Below the pieces are notes generated by a model. The model was given only the letters and a program-made list of their open reading frames with translations. It made no database searches and was not told where the DNA came from. DNA of 64,000 nucleotides from a virus. Position numbers and translations under genes: made by a program. Shown here one piece after another: positions 1 through 7,634 of the stretch. Where the stretch lies: positions 1 through 64,000 of the IMG/VR virus record IMGVR_UViG_3300033143_005857; one strand, 5' to 3'. The first letter of the stretch is position 1. Each line of letters begins with the position of its first letter.

Positions 1-36
1 GCTGCCATACATGTTAAGTGCCTTTAACTATGCCGC

Positions 37-57
37 ACGGCTTAAATTACAAGCCGT
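37..57. repeat. Perfect 7-bp inverted repeat (hairpin)
   Basis: ACGGCTT at 37-43 pairs with AAGCCGT at 51-57 across a 7-nt AT-rich loop. It is one of several short hairpins in the GA/TC-poor region, many built from the same GGCTT/AAGCC word. Confidence 0.7.
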
Positions 58-291
58 TTGCTACTGCTAAATTGCCATGCTAAGTTTATTTATACAGCCG
101 TTGCATGCAAATTAAAAGCGTTTGGGCTGCTATAACCATTACTGGTTTACGGTGGCAGCGTGGTAAGTTATTAAAATGCTGCCAAAGTTGGTTTTACACG
201 TATAGGGTTATTTTTAGCACTACTAAGTGCCATTTTACCCGTTTGTTTTACCAAATAAGCGGTAAGTGCCTATACCTTGGCTTTGCAACCA

Positions 292-327
292 CACACAGCA
301 GCCCCACGTGGCTAACTGGGCTGTGTG
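292..327. repeat. 8-bp inverted repeat with inner complementary arms
   Basis: CACACAGC at 292-299 is complementary to GCTGTGTG at 320-327. With a two-base bulge the stem can extend through CCC/GGG. The loop contains the palindrome CCACGTGG. Confidence 0.65.
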
Positions 328-1443
328 CTAAGCAATACAGCAAGCCAACTACTGCCTAAACAACGCAACAAACAAATGTGCTATTATTTAGCGTGCAATG
401 GGCTGCCATACGCAACAATATTTTACTGGGTTTTTACCATATTTTTACCGTGTTATTACCATGCTTGTTTATACTTAATTTTATTATGGGTGTAGGCTAT
501 TTAAATATACCCTACTATATAAATAACTATGCTGGTGTGTGCTGTGGGCTAAGTGGTGGCAGCAAAATTTGTGGAAAATATGGCTGTGGGGGGTAGTGGG
601 CAATATGGTTTTTTGGCTTAAACGCTGCTGGTGGGCTGTGGGCTTGGAAAACTTAGCAAATATTTGGGTTTTTGGCAATTATTTGTAATAAATGGTTCAA
701 ACGCACTTAATGTTAGTGTGTGCAGCATGTAGGGCTGGAAAACATGGCACAAGTGCCTAATAATATGTATTGCTGTGGGTTGTTGTGGGCTACTTAGTGT
801 TTTTATGCCACTGTGCTGCTTGTAGGGCTGGAAATGTTAGCAAATAGTTGCTTAGTTATAGCCGTATACAGTAATAAATAGGCTATTATTAATTTTGCTA
901 CGTTTGAGCCGCTTGTGGCTGTTGGTGGGCAAGCAAATGTGTTTTTGGTGCTGTATAAATAGTAATTTGGGTTGTAGGTAGGGGTTGGGTTTTTTGGGCT
1001 ATAAAATGGCTTGCAAATAGGGTTTTTGTGCGTGTTTGGGGTGTGTTTTTGGGGTTTGTGGGCTACTAAGTTAATAATTTAGTTGTGTTTTAGTGCTGTT
1101 GTGTGTGCTGTGTGTGTTTGTATGGCACAACAGTGGCTAATAATTATGTTATTTTGCATGTATTTGGTTGGTGCGTGCAGTAGCACACTGTTGTGCGTGT
1201 TTGGTTGGGGTGCATTTGGGCTGTTTGGTGGCTTGTTTGGTAGCACTATGGTAGGTAATAAATTAGTAGTAATTAGTAGTAAGTTGGTGTGGCTTGTGGG
1301 CTAATTTGGGTTGTAAATTGGTAGTATAGTTGTTATTTTGCACGCAATTGCTAATTAATAGTATTATATTAATAGGCAGATAGTTAGTGGGTTGCTGTTG
1401 GTGGGCTATTTGGTGGCTTATACGTATGTATAGGCTAATATAG

Positions 1444-1521
1444 GGCACTTTAGTGCCATGTTGGTGGTGGCTTGCAGCCAGCCATGTAGGTATATAATGT
1501 AATAACCAAGCCAACGGCTTG
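1444..1521. repeat. Two further hairpins (1444-1457 and 1507-1521)
   Basis: GGCAC/GTGCC arms flank TTTA at 1444-1457, and CAAGCC/GGCTTG arms flank AAC at 1507-1521. Both obey the GA/TC avoidance of the surrounding region. Confidence 0.55.
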
Positions 1522-1631
1522 CGTAAGCATATACAATACTAATTAATAGGCAATTAGATTGCTAATAGGCTGCTAATAGGCAATTTAGTAGTATTAATGT
1601 ATAAGTATATATAAATGGAAATATATTTAAT

Positions 1632-1653
1632 GCCCTATAACAAGCCATAGGGC
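1632..1653. repeat. 7-bp inverted repeat next to the large palindrome
   Basis: GCCCTAT at 1632-1638 pairs with ATAGGGC at 1647-1653. It sits eight bases left of the larger palindrome at 1661-1717. Confidence 0.65.
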
Positions 1654-1660
1654 TTGTAGC

Positions 1661-1717
1661 AATTAATACCCGTGCCCCCCTATATATATATAATATAGGG
1701 CAATTTAGGTATTAATT
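1661..1717. repeat. Nested AT-core palindrome, copy 1 (candidate replication or regulatory element)
   Basis: Outer arms AATTAATACC (1661-1670) and GGTATTAATT (1708-1717) are perfect 10-bp inverted repeats. Inner arms are a C-run followed by TATATA (from 1675) and ATATAGGG (to 1700), with a continuous TATATA core. A second element with the same architecture lies at 35214-35269. An AT-rich core bounded by G/C tracts and nested inverted repeats resembles a duplex-unwinding or protein-bound element such as an origin, but this is inference only. Confidence 0.6.
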
Positions 1718-2123
1718 AGTATGGCTGCTGTGGGCTGTTGTAGGGCACGTAATATTACTAAGTATATACCCACTATATACCTACTGGGCACGTGGTTAAA
1801 GTTTAAGCGTGTGGCACGCAAATTTGTAATGGAAAATAGGTTTAAATAGTAATAGTGGCTTAGGTTTATTAATATCGCACACACACGCTGTGTTTACCAG
1901 TTGGGCAAATTGGTGCGTGGTTGGGCTGGTTATGGCACACTATGTAATGCAACGTAATAGCCAACACACCACACACTACATACAACGTGGTTGCGTAAAA
2001 TATACCATGTATTAGGCACAGTGCCACGTGCCACAACGACATCACCCAAGTGTAAAACTATGCAACATACAGCCAAACCCAACAAGCACCACGTGGAAAA
2101 AAGCCAGTGCAGCAAGACTATAA

Positions 2124-2136
2124 GGGGAGGGGGGGG
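2124..2136 (+). other. G-tract at the edge of the GA/TC-poor region
   Basis: Four Gs, one A and eight Gs in a row mark the place where base usage changes from GA/TC-free to ordinary coding DNA. It lies 8-20 bases before the likely GTG start at 2144 and could act as an unusual ribosome-binding site, or be a junction between two DNA segments. Confidence 0.5.
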
Positions 2137-2143
2137 TTGCGTC

Positions 2144-2479
2144 GTGTCGTCCGAGGATCTCAGATCAAGATCTCAAAAAATCACTAACGGGAGTGCCTTT
2201 CGCTACAAATCTCTATGCAAGTTAATTAGGTCCTTAACTGAGTCGCAAGAGTATGCCTTTATCACTGATTACCGTAAACTTGTCGACACACTTATTGATT
2301 TCGTAAACGAATTAGACCATTCCCCAAATGACCCAAAAACACGCAATTACAACCATAAACAATTCACCTCTGAAACCGTTGCACGACGTCGCCAAGAAGC
2401 CACCGATCAATTAGCAGCCTACCATCTTGCCAAAGCCAAAGAGAGAGAAGACCCAAAAATTTTTACAGACAATCTATAA
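2144..2479 (+). CDS. Hypothetical protein, first gene of the packaging operon
   Basis: I do not recognise this protein of about 111 residues. It is charged and mostly helical in appearance, with a Lys/Arg/Glu-rich tail. The open frame extends upstream to 1991, but that part lies in the GA/TC-poor DNA and reads as non-protein, so I prefer the in-frame GTG at 2144 just after the G-tract. Codon use changes abruptly at that point. The stop codon is followed at once by copy A of the 36-bp double palindrome. The gene precedes the candidate terminase small subunit, so a packaging or DNA-binding role is possible, but this is inferred from position only. Confidence 0.55.
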   Translation: MSSEDLRSRSQKITNGSAFRYKSLCKLIRSLTESQEYAFITDYRKLVDTLIDFVNELDHSPNDPKTRNYNHKQFTSETVARRRQEATDQLAAYHLAKAKEREDPKIFTDNL

Positions 2480-2520
2480 CGTTTACGTAAACGAAATATA
2501 ACATATACGTAAATGAAATA
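2480..2520. repeat. 36-bp double-palindrome element, copy A
   Basis: The perfect palindrome CGTTTACGTAAACG (2480-2493) is followed by AAATATAA and a degenerate second half ending ACGTAAATG. It begins directly after the TAA stop of the preceding gene. The same unit occurs at 7506-7541 and 49519-49554. It could be a terminator, an operator or a structural site. Confidence 0.75.
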
Positions 2521-2592
2521 GACTGCTTCGCAGCCTAAAAATCTCAAAAAATCTCAAAAAAAAATCCAACATTAACTGGTTTGAAACCTCCT

Positions 2593-3372
2593 ATGACCAT
2601 TAAACATAAGCCGATCCTTAACAAATGTAAAATTTGCAACTCGATCCATACTCCCCAAGTCAATGATATGCTTGAGAAGAACGTGCCTCAAACAGTAGTA
2701 GTCGCCTATTTAAAGGATAAAGGACTCATACTCTCTGCTATGAGTGTGTCTCGACACCTTCATAACTGTTTACTGAAAGACGGTAAAAAGCAACGGCAAG
2801 TGCAAAAAGGTGGCATACGAAATGCCCAAGCACAAGCCAAGCATAATACTAAAAAAGGAAAGGATGTCAAACTTCGAAGTAATCAAAAGAATATGAACAG
2901 AACTGACACCAATCATGCCAGAGACACCAACGGAGCACGGAAACGACGAGCCTATATAGCAGAACTGGAGAAATTGGAGAAGGATGTTGACGTCGTAAAT
3001 GAATATGTATTTATCCTAAAAGCGTCGAAAGAGCGTGTTGCACGTGGTTTAGTGGAGGAGGATACAGCAAACTTAGTTCTCGCTACAACTGGGAAAGCCC
3101 TATCAGATTACGGTGCTCTCCTACAAAAATTTAATGAAATCACACAAGGTATGGAATCACTTCAATCTCTCCGTTTTGCAGAACTCATACAAATGGTTGG
3201 TAATATGTTTGCCAAAACTCCGATTACCGACCGTTCTCGGAACGAATTGCTTAATGTAGTTGATCAATACATAACAAATACTAAGATGACCGAAGAAATG
3301 GAAGAAATTAGCCTTATACCATCAGAAATTAGAAAATCGAAACTTAATAAAAAACCAAGTGTATTATTATGA
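2593..3372 (+). CDS. Candidate terminase small subunit (Zn finger/HTH, coiled coil)
   Basis: The protein has about 259 residues. Near the N-terminus a CKIC pair and a later HLHNC segment surround a helix-turn-helix-like stretch (residues about 12-60). A basic linker follows, then a long helical region. A DNA-binding N-terminus with an oligomerising helical part, placed a few small genes before the large terminase, is the usual arrangement for a small terminase subunit that recognises viral DNA. The assignment is from layout and position, not clear sequence identity. A TTG at 2581 is in frame, but I chose the ATG at 2593. The last codons overlap the next gene by ATGA. Confidence 0.5.
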   Translation: MTIKHKPILNKCKICNSIHTPQVNDMLEKNVPQTVVVAYLKDKGLILSAMSVSRHLHNCLLKDGKKQRQVQKGGIRNAQAQAKHNTKKGKDVKLRSNQKNMNRTDTNHARDTNGARKRRAYIAELEKLEKDVDVVNEYVFILKASKERVARGLVEEDTANLVLATTGKALSDYGALLQKFNEITQGMESLQSLRFAELIQMVGNMFAKTPITDRSRNELLNVVDQYITNTKMTEEMEEISLIPSEIRKSKLNKKPSVLL

Positions 3373-3620
3373 GCGAAGTAAAATGGATCACACAAGAAGA
3401 ACTTAAAAAAGAATCAGATAAAAAACCAATGAGTCAAGCAGAGTTTGAACAAGAATATATGCTGAATGTTTGCACTCCACAATGTCCTAAGTGTGAAACG
3501 TATAACTCACACTGTTTTGGACAAGATAATGGTAAATGGTTATATAGATGTAGAAAATGTAAAATTACCTTTAAAGTTGATGAAAATGGACAAACCAACA
3601 CTAACAAAAAAGCAAATTAA
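3369..3620 (+). CDS. Small zinc-ribbon protein
   Basis: The 83-residue protein carries two CxxC pairs (CPKC and CRKC, about residues 37-60) with aromatic residues between them, a typical Cys4 zinc ribbon. The N-terminus is acidic and helical. It starts by ATGA overlap with the previous gene and overlaps the next one, so it is translationally coupled. Its function is unknown. Zinc ribbons of this kind bind nucleic acid or protein partners and are frequent in this genome. Confidence 0.75.
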   Translation: MSEVKWITQEELKKESDKKPMSQAEFEQEYMLNVCTPQCPKCETYNSHCFGQDNGKWLYRCRKCKITFKVDENGQTNTNKKAN

Positions 3621-3765
3621 AGAAGGCTTTCATATCTGGACTGAATTTGAACATCAAGACAAGCCAACAAAGATGATAAACGGAAAACGTGTTAGACCTC
3701 CGTTAGTAATAGGATTTAAACACTGGAAAAAATGTCCATGCGGACGAGATATTAGACTAAAGTGA
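3586..3765 (+). CDS. Small protein with CPCG motif
   Basis: This 59-residue protein is chosen from the ATG at 3586. The open frame continues upstream, but only as an out-of-frame shadow of the preceding zinc-ribbon gene. It is basic and ends in a KKCPCGRD segment. It overlaps the upstream gene by 35 bp. No family recognised. Confidence 0.55.
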   Translation: MDKPTLTKKQIKEGFHIWTEFEHQDKPTKMINGKRVRPPLVIGFKHWKKCPCGRDIRLK

Positions 3766-3771
3766 TTGAAA

Positions 3772-4047
3772 ATGGTGCGATCTTGTGAGATATGTAATAC
3801 TTTTTCTTTTTCATATAAAGACACTTTATTTGGAATAGATATCAAGATTTGTTTTGATTGTGTTCAAGGGCTTGAAAGATTACGTAAAAAGGCTAAGGAT
3901 AAGAAACTTAAATTACAACAACCAAATTTCAAACATTTTGAAAAGAAGATGTCGCTAAGCCAAGCCCAAATGGATAAAGTGAATAAAGAACTGCATGATG
4001 TGACAATTATCTCTGATGAAACACTAAGGATGAGATTTAATATATGA
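3772..4047 (+). CDS. Small Cys-pair protein with coiled tail
   Basis: The 91-residue protein has CEIC near the N-terminus and CFDC about 25 residues later, forming a likely zinc-binding pair. A lysine-rich helical C-terminal half follows. I preferred the ATG at 3772 over the TTG at 3766. The stop overlaps the next small gene by ATGA. Function unknown. Confidence 0.65.
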   Translation: MVRSCEICNTFSFSYKDTLFGIDIKICFDCVQGLERLRKKAKDKKLKLQQPNFKHFEKKMSLSQAQMDKVNKELHDVTIISDETLRMRFNI

Positions 4048-4181
4048 GTATTAGATTAGCACGTTGTGAAGAGTGTAAGGTATGCTCTATTAACTTTTCG
4101 CTTCCATGTATACCATTTTGGGACATTTCTATTATTTGGGCAAATATATTAGAGGCAATGCAAATACAGCAAGAAGGATGA
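4044..4181 (+). CDS. 45-residue Cys-containing protein
   Basis: This small frame starts in an ATGA overlap with the previous stop and ends in an ATGA overlap with the next start, so it fits the operon exactly. It begins MSIRLARCEECKVCS, with a CxxC followed by a third Cys, then a hydrophobic stretch. The paired overlaps are the main argument that it is a real gene. No function can be given. Confidence 0.55.
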   Translation: MSIRLARCEECKVCSINFSLPCIPFWDISIIWANILEAMQIQQEG

Positions 4182-4396
4182 ACGTTATGCCAAAAAGTAA
4201 GACTAAAAGCAAGATTAAAGAATGGGACGCTGGATACTTAGAAGAATGTATTGCAAGCAACGATAAGCGTGCTCTCTTAATTTTCCTAATGCAATCTATC
4301 GATACAACTGTTCTCCGCTTAAATAAGTTTAAAGGATGTATAGAATTGTATCCAAATGTTCCAGACTTAGAAGATCAATTAGATGAGGAAGAGTAA
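4178..4396 (+). CDS. Hypothetical protein before terminase
   Basis: The 72-residue protein has a basic N-terminus and acidic C-terminus. The ATG at 4178 is preceded by AAGG and overlaps the previous TGA; an ATG at 4187 is an alternative. The open frame runs further upstream to 4106, but that part overlaps the preceding small gene. It overlaps terL by one base, so it is probably co-translated with it. The helical, acidic-tailed form would also suit a terminase-associated adaptor, but there is no sequence proof. Confidence 0.6.
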   Translation: MNVMPKSKTKSKIKEWDAGYLEECIASNDKRALLIFLMQSIDTTVLRLNKFKGCIELYPNVPDLEDQLDEEE

Positions 4397-6024
4397 TGGC
4401 AGCCGTTAATGATGCTATCCAACGTGCGTTTGATGAATACCAGACCAATACGATTCAAACCAAGTTGCTTAGTGAGGCTGGCATTTCAAGCCCATCCGAC
4501 CCTATGTTCTTTCGAATTCTTAAAGCATCGCTTGATTTTAGTTATCATGCAGAACTATTCTTCCCAGACCCATCTGACCCCAACAAGCCATTACGTTTGG
4601 AACCTTGGCAGAAAGGTGAATTAAAGTATGCTCAATGGGGAGACGGGTTATACGATAAGGCTGGTGGTGCTATTCGCAAGCCGATTGCTATTAATTCGCC
4701 TCGTGGTTTTGGAAAGTCTGTATTCTCATCCATAACTGCTGATGAATTTGCTATACATTTTCCGTTTACTTTAATTGCCCTTTTTTCTACTTCTCAAGAC
4801 CAAGCAAACGACCTTATGGCGAAGGTTAAGTGGTTTATTAAAAACTCAATATATGCCTTTATGATCAATAAAAAGATGGATTCTAAGACACAAGTCGGCT
4901 TGATAAATGGCTCTGTGATTAAGGCATTTCCACAATCAGAAGTGACCATTCGTGGATTTCACCCACATATTAAAATAGTTGACGAAAAATCCCGTATAAA
5001 ACGAGAGATACTTGAATCAGCCATACGTCCTATGGGTCGTAAGGTTTGCTGGCTTGAAATTGGTATTTCAACACCGTTTGGTATGGCTAACAACCATTAT
5101 GAAGATTGTATGAATCCAGACGTGTTTCATGTAAAACTCCTAAAACCTACTGATGTATCGTGGGTTGATGAAGAGAAACTTGCAAGAGAAGTTAAAATGA
5201 TGGGAGATCGTATTGCTAAGCAAGAATTGTATGCAGAGTTCGTTGAGGACGCAAGTTCTGTGTATAAGCCGAGTTGGATAGAACTCATGCTTAATCTTAA
5301 ACTTGAACCACAATTGAAAGGTGTAGCAGCACGATCATACATTATGGGTGTAGATTTTGGCAAACATCGTGATTATACAGCGATTACTATACTTCATGTA
5401 GAACGAAATGGAATGATAGTTATCGATTGGATGGAACGGTTTTTAGGCTTAGATTACAAGTTAGCAATAGAAAGAATACTACATTTAACCAACATCTTTA
5501 ATATCAAATTAATTGTGCCAGATGGAAACAGTATTGGTATAGCAATTTTGGAAGAACTTGCAAGACATGTGAAAGTGCCACTATACCAGACTAAGTTAAA
5601 GAAAAAGGATAAGAAAGGTAGAGAAATGTATAGGCTTGGATTTCTCTTTAGTAATACAAGCAAGTTAAACATAGTGGATGAGTTAGTAGTAAAAATGATG
5701 AATTCTCGTATTAAATGCCCACATCACCATAATACAACAGATCCTCAAAACGATCGATTTATTTTCAAAGTGCTCGAAAACGAAATGATACAATTCACGT
5801 TTACTCGCACACCATCTGGTAATATCGTGTTTGGACACCCAGAAGATAACAAATCGCACGATGACACACTTATTTCACTGATGTTGGCTGTTTGGGGAAT
5901 TAGATATGCTCAAGCAATGGACGCAACAATTAGCGGTGTGCCAACGATGAGACTGGCTAAGAGTGACCGTTTAGCCTCTCGCACGTTTGGTGTTGAGAGA
6001 AGTGCTTTGTTTCAACGTGGTTGA
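4396..6024 (+). CDS. terL: Terminase large subunit
   Basis: This is the packaging motor ATPase and nuclease that translocates DNA into the prohead and cuts it. The 542 residues match the family length. The Walker A is the variant SPRGFGKS at 101-108, and the Walker B is IKIVDE at 192-197. The C-terminal RNase H-like nuclease carries acidic residues in MGVDFGKHRD (D320), VPDGNS (D376) and SHDD (487-490). It follows a set of tiny overlapping genes and precedes four small genes and the portal. Confidence is high because both domains and their order are visible. Confidence 0.95.
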   Translation: MAAVNDAIQRAFDEYQTNTIQTKLLSEAGISSPSDPMFFRILKASLDFSYHAELFFPDPSDPNKPLRLEPWQKGELKYAQWGDGLYDKAGGAIRKPIAINSPRGFGKSVFSSITADEFAIHFPFTLIALFSTSQDQANDLMAKVKWFIKNSIYAFMINKKMDSKTQVGLINGSVIKAFPQSEVTIRGFHPHIKIVDEKSRIKREILESAIRPMGRKVCWLEIGISTPFGMANNHYEDCMNPDVFHVKLLKPTDVSWVDEEKLAREVKMMGDRIAKQELYAEFVEDASSVYKPSWIELMLNLKLEPQLKGVAARSYIMGVDFGKHRDYTAITILHVERNGMIVIDWMERFLGLDYKLAIERILHLTNIFNIKLIVPDGNSIGIAILEELARHVKVPLYQTKLKKKDKKGREMYRLGFLFSNTSKLNIVDELVVKMMNSRIKCPHHHNTTDPQNDRFIFKVLENEMIQFTFTRTPSGNIVFGHPEDNKSHDDTLISLMLAVWGIRYAQAMDATISGVPTMRLAKSDRLASRTFGVERSALFQRG

Positions 6025-6065
6025 TACAAAGTATTAAATGTTTCAAGTTCTTATATTTATTAAAC

Positions 6066-6347
6066 ATGTCCAAATCAAAAATATTGAATCTTCTCGATGA
6101 TAAAATGAAATTTGACGTTGGAGATACAGTTATCTTCCGAGATGGTGCTGGGATAATGCGTGTTGGTTTTATATTACGTTTTGCCGTTGTTTCATGCAAA
6201 ACAACATCACTTATTGTCACAATCGAATATGAAATCAAAAGTCTACTTGAAGAATATATGGTAGATGTAAAAGACGTTTACCCTCACAATAAAAAAGACG
6301 CAGATTTAATTAAGGACTACAACAATCGTTGGTATCATGGAGTTTAA
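6066..6347 (+). CDS. Hypothetical protein, SH3-like barrel appearance
   Basis: The roughly 93-residue protein has the pattern DVGDTVIFRDGAGIMRVGFI, which resembles a small beta-barrel (SH3/KOW-like) fold, followed by a charged helical end. A TTG at 6021 lies in frame inside the terL stop region, but I chose the ATG at 6066. No family recognised. Position between terminase and portal suggests a role in packaging or the head. Confidence 0.6.
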   Translation: MSKSKILNLLDDKMKFDVGDTVIFRDGAGIMRVGFILRFAVVSCKTTSLIVTIEYEIKSLLEEYMVDVKDVYPHNKKDADLIKDYNNRWYHGV

Positions 6348-6354
6348 TTAAAAA

Positions 6355-6678
6355 ATGGTAAAAACAGCAAAAAGATTACGTAAAGTTGATTTTGTTGGTA
6401 TGATCAACAACATCAGTAATTTAATTGTAGGAACGACAACTCTCTACAATTTACATAGGGCTAAGAACAGAATCGACTTTTTACGTATTGGAGTATCAGT
6501 GGAAGACAAAGAAGGTTTAGAAATGTTAAAAGCATTAGACCTTCTTGTTTCAAAGAAAGTAAGCAACGTGAAATTGCGTGATAGTTGGCACGAGTTTAAG
6601 GACGAAAACGAGGAACGCTTTTTTGACCAAACGGTAGGCGAATTAGAAAAAGAAATAAAGAGGTTAAAACAAAAATGA
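6355..6678 (+). CDS. Hypothetical helical protein
   Basis: The 107-residue protein is predicted from composition to be helical, with a basic N-terminus and a Glu/Lys-rich coiled-coil end. It starts seven bases after the previous stop and overlaps the next gene by ATGA. Function unknown. Confidence 0.65.
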   Translation: MVKTAKRLRKVDFVGMINNISNLIVGTTTLYNLHRAKNRIDFLRIGVSVEDKEGLEMLKALDLLVSKKVSNVKLRDSWHEFKDENEERFFDQTVGELEKEIKRLKQK

Positions 6679-7049
6679 ACGATAAAGTGATATTTAGAAT
6701 ACTCGACCGTATAGCAGTTTCTATGGATACGGTTGCAAAAGCGATGATTAGTATTGATGACCGTTTTAAAATAATTATTGGTATGGATCAAGCAAATACT
6801 ATGCAAGATCCTGACATATCTCGATGTGATGAATTTGATCCAGACGAATTGAACCTTCTTGTTAATGGACTTCAAGTTCTCAACGTTGGAGTCACAGACC
6901 AACTGAATTTAATGTCTCCGTCACGAATGGCTGGAACATTATCAGCCGATGATATGGAATTATTCGAAACTATGGTTAAGCGAAACGCTGACCTTTGCGT
7001 TCTTACAAACGAGATTGCAATTGTTATTCAGAAAAAGGCTGGATTATAA
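6675..7049 (+). CDS. Hypothetical acidic protein
   Basis: This 124-residue acidic protein has repeated hydrophobic heptads and no Cys motif. It starts by ATGA overlap with the preceding gene and ends just before a GTG-started gene. No domain recognised. It belongs to the terminase-portal interval of the late operon. Confidence 0.65.
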   Translation: MNDKVIFRILDRIAVSMDTVAKAMISIDDRFKIIIGMDQANTMQDPDISRCDEFDPDELNLLVNGLQVLNVGVTDQLNLMSPSRMAGTLSADDMELFETMVKRNADLCVLTNEIAIVIQKKAGL

Positions 7050-7050
7050 A

Positions 7051-7476
7051 GTGATTAAACCAACAGAAAAAGACATAGGCAGAATGGTAGTTTATCGCCA
7101 ACCATACATGAAAACTACTGAAAATTGGGAATTTGGTATAATTACAAGTTTTAACGAGCATTTTGTTCATGTTCGATATGGAACGGAAACTGGTTCGAAA
7201 TCAACAAAACATAGTGATCTAACATGGCTCGACGAAATTAAGATGTTAGATATTGGACAGAACCGCTACATCTTCCCGACAAACGTCACAAAAGAACATA
7301 TCGAAGGATTTGTGTTTGATGCTTACAACAAACATATTAGCATTAAAAAACGAAAAATTCTTAGAAATAGAGTATTTAACGAAGTAAGCAACGAGGAACT
7401 TGCTACAATAAAAGAAACGTTTGGTATCGGTTATAACTTCATTCAAGCTGCTCTAACCATGTTTATACTTGGTTAA
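7051..7476 (+). CDS. Hypothetical protein with SH3-like N-terminal domain
   Basis: I chose the GTG at 7051 right after the previous stop, giving 141 residues. The open frame begins earlier at 6949, but that part is an overlap shadow. Residues 5-50 follow the pattern D-IGRMVVYR with later FGIITSF and VHVRYG, typical of small beta-barrel modules found in many phage genes. A basic helical C-terminus follows. Last gene before a promoter and repeat region. Confidence 0.6.
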   Translation: MIKPTEKDIGRMVVYRQPYMKTTENWEFGIITSFNEHFVHVRYGTETGSKSTKHSDLTWLDEIKMLDIGQNRYIFPTNVTKEHIEGFVFDAYNKHISIKKRKILRNRVFNEVSNEELATIKETFGIGYNFIQAALTMFILG

Positions 7477-7505
7477 AATCCATGTTTTACACCATACATT
7501 TTTTT

Positions 7506-7541
7506 CGTTTACGTAAACGTTATATTTCATTTACGTAAACG
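7506..7541. repeat. 36-bp double-palindrome element, copy B
   Basis: CGTTTACGTAAACG (7506-7519), then TTATATTT, then CATTTACGTAAACG. This is the exact reverse complement of copy C at 49519-49554. It is followed by a run of nine T, so here it could also serve as a transcription terminator for the packaging genes. Confidence 0.8.
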
Positions 7542-7565
7542 TTTTTTTTTCTTTCTTTTCTATTA

Positions 7566-7583
7566 AAAATTTACATATATTTT
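7566..7583 (+). promoter_or_regulatory. Virus-specific TATA promoter motif (P1)
   Basis: AAAATTTACATATATTT is repeated almost exactly at 14853, 17940, 29854, 35081 and 45816. It has the layout of an archaeal BRE plus TATA box and lies 52 bp before the portal start. An AAAATAGAAAA stretch downstream recurs after other copies. Confidence 0.8.
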
Positions 7584-7634
7584 AAGTTGGTTATATTAGT
7601 ATATTAAAATAGAAAACTTACTTAGGTTTGAATC

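Larger units (their letters stand above)
1..2037. other. Non-coding region almost devoid of GA and TC dinucleotides
   Basis: Reading base by base, I find only nine GA (574, 647, 738, 831, 906, 1379, 1557, 1618, 1832) and two TC (697, 1875) steps in 2037 bp, and none in the first 573 bp. GA and TC are reverse complements, so the rule holds on both strands. A rough expectation from base composition is about 200 or more. AG, CT, CG, GG and CC are all common, so this is not simple low complexity. No convincing gene is present: the longest open frames (for example 105-359 and 1083-1304) contain almost no Asp or Glu because GAN codons are absent. TGA stops are missing while TAA and TAG are frequent. 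The stretch is richer in G+C than the genes to its right and full of words such as TGGGCT, TAGGGC and GGCTTG. The property ends between about 2038 and 2130. Function unknown. Confidence 0.9.

Noticed and set aside
105-359. Open frame of 84 codons in the left region
   Set aside because: It has no Asp or Glu, odd composition and no ribosome-binding site. It follows from the lack of GA (no TGA stops) and is not a credible gene. The same holds for frames at 378-596, 1083-1304, 1263-1514 and 1930-2115.
1-2037. Cytosine deamination at TC as the cause of missing GA/TC
   Set aside because: It would turn TC to TT and GA to AA and lower the G+C content. The region is instead richer in G+C than the neighbouring genes. 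Not excluded, but not supported by the sequence.
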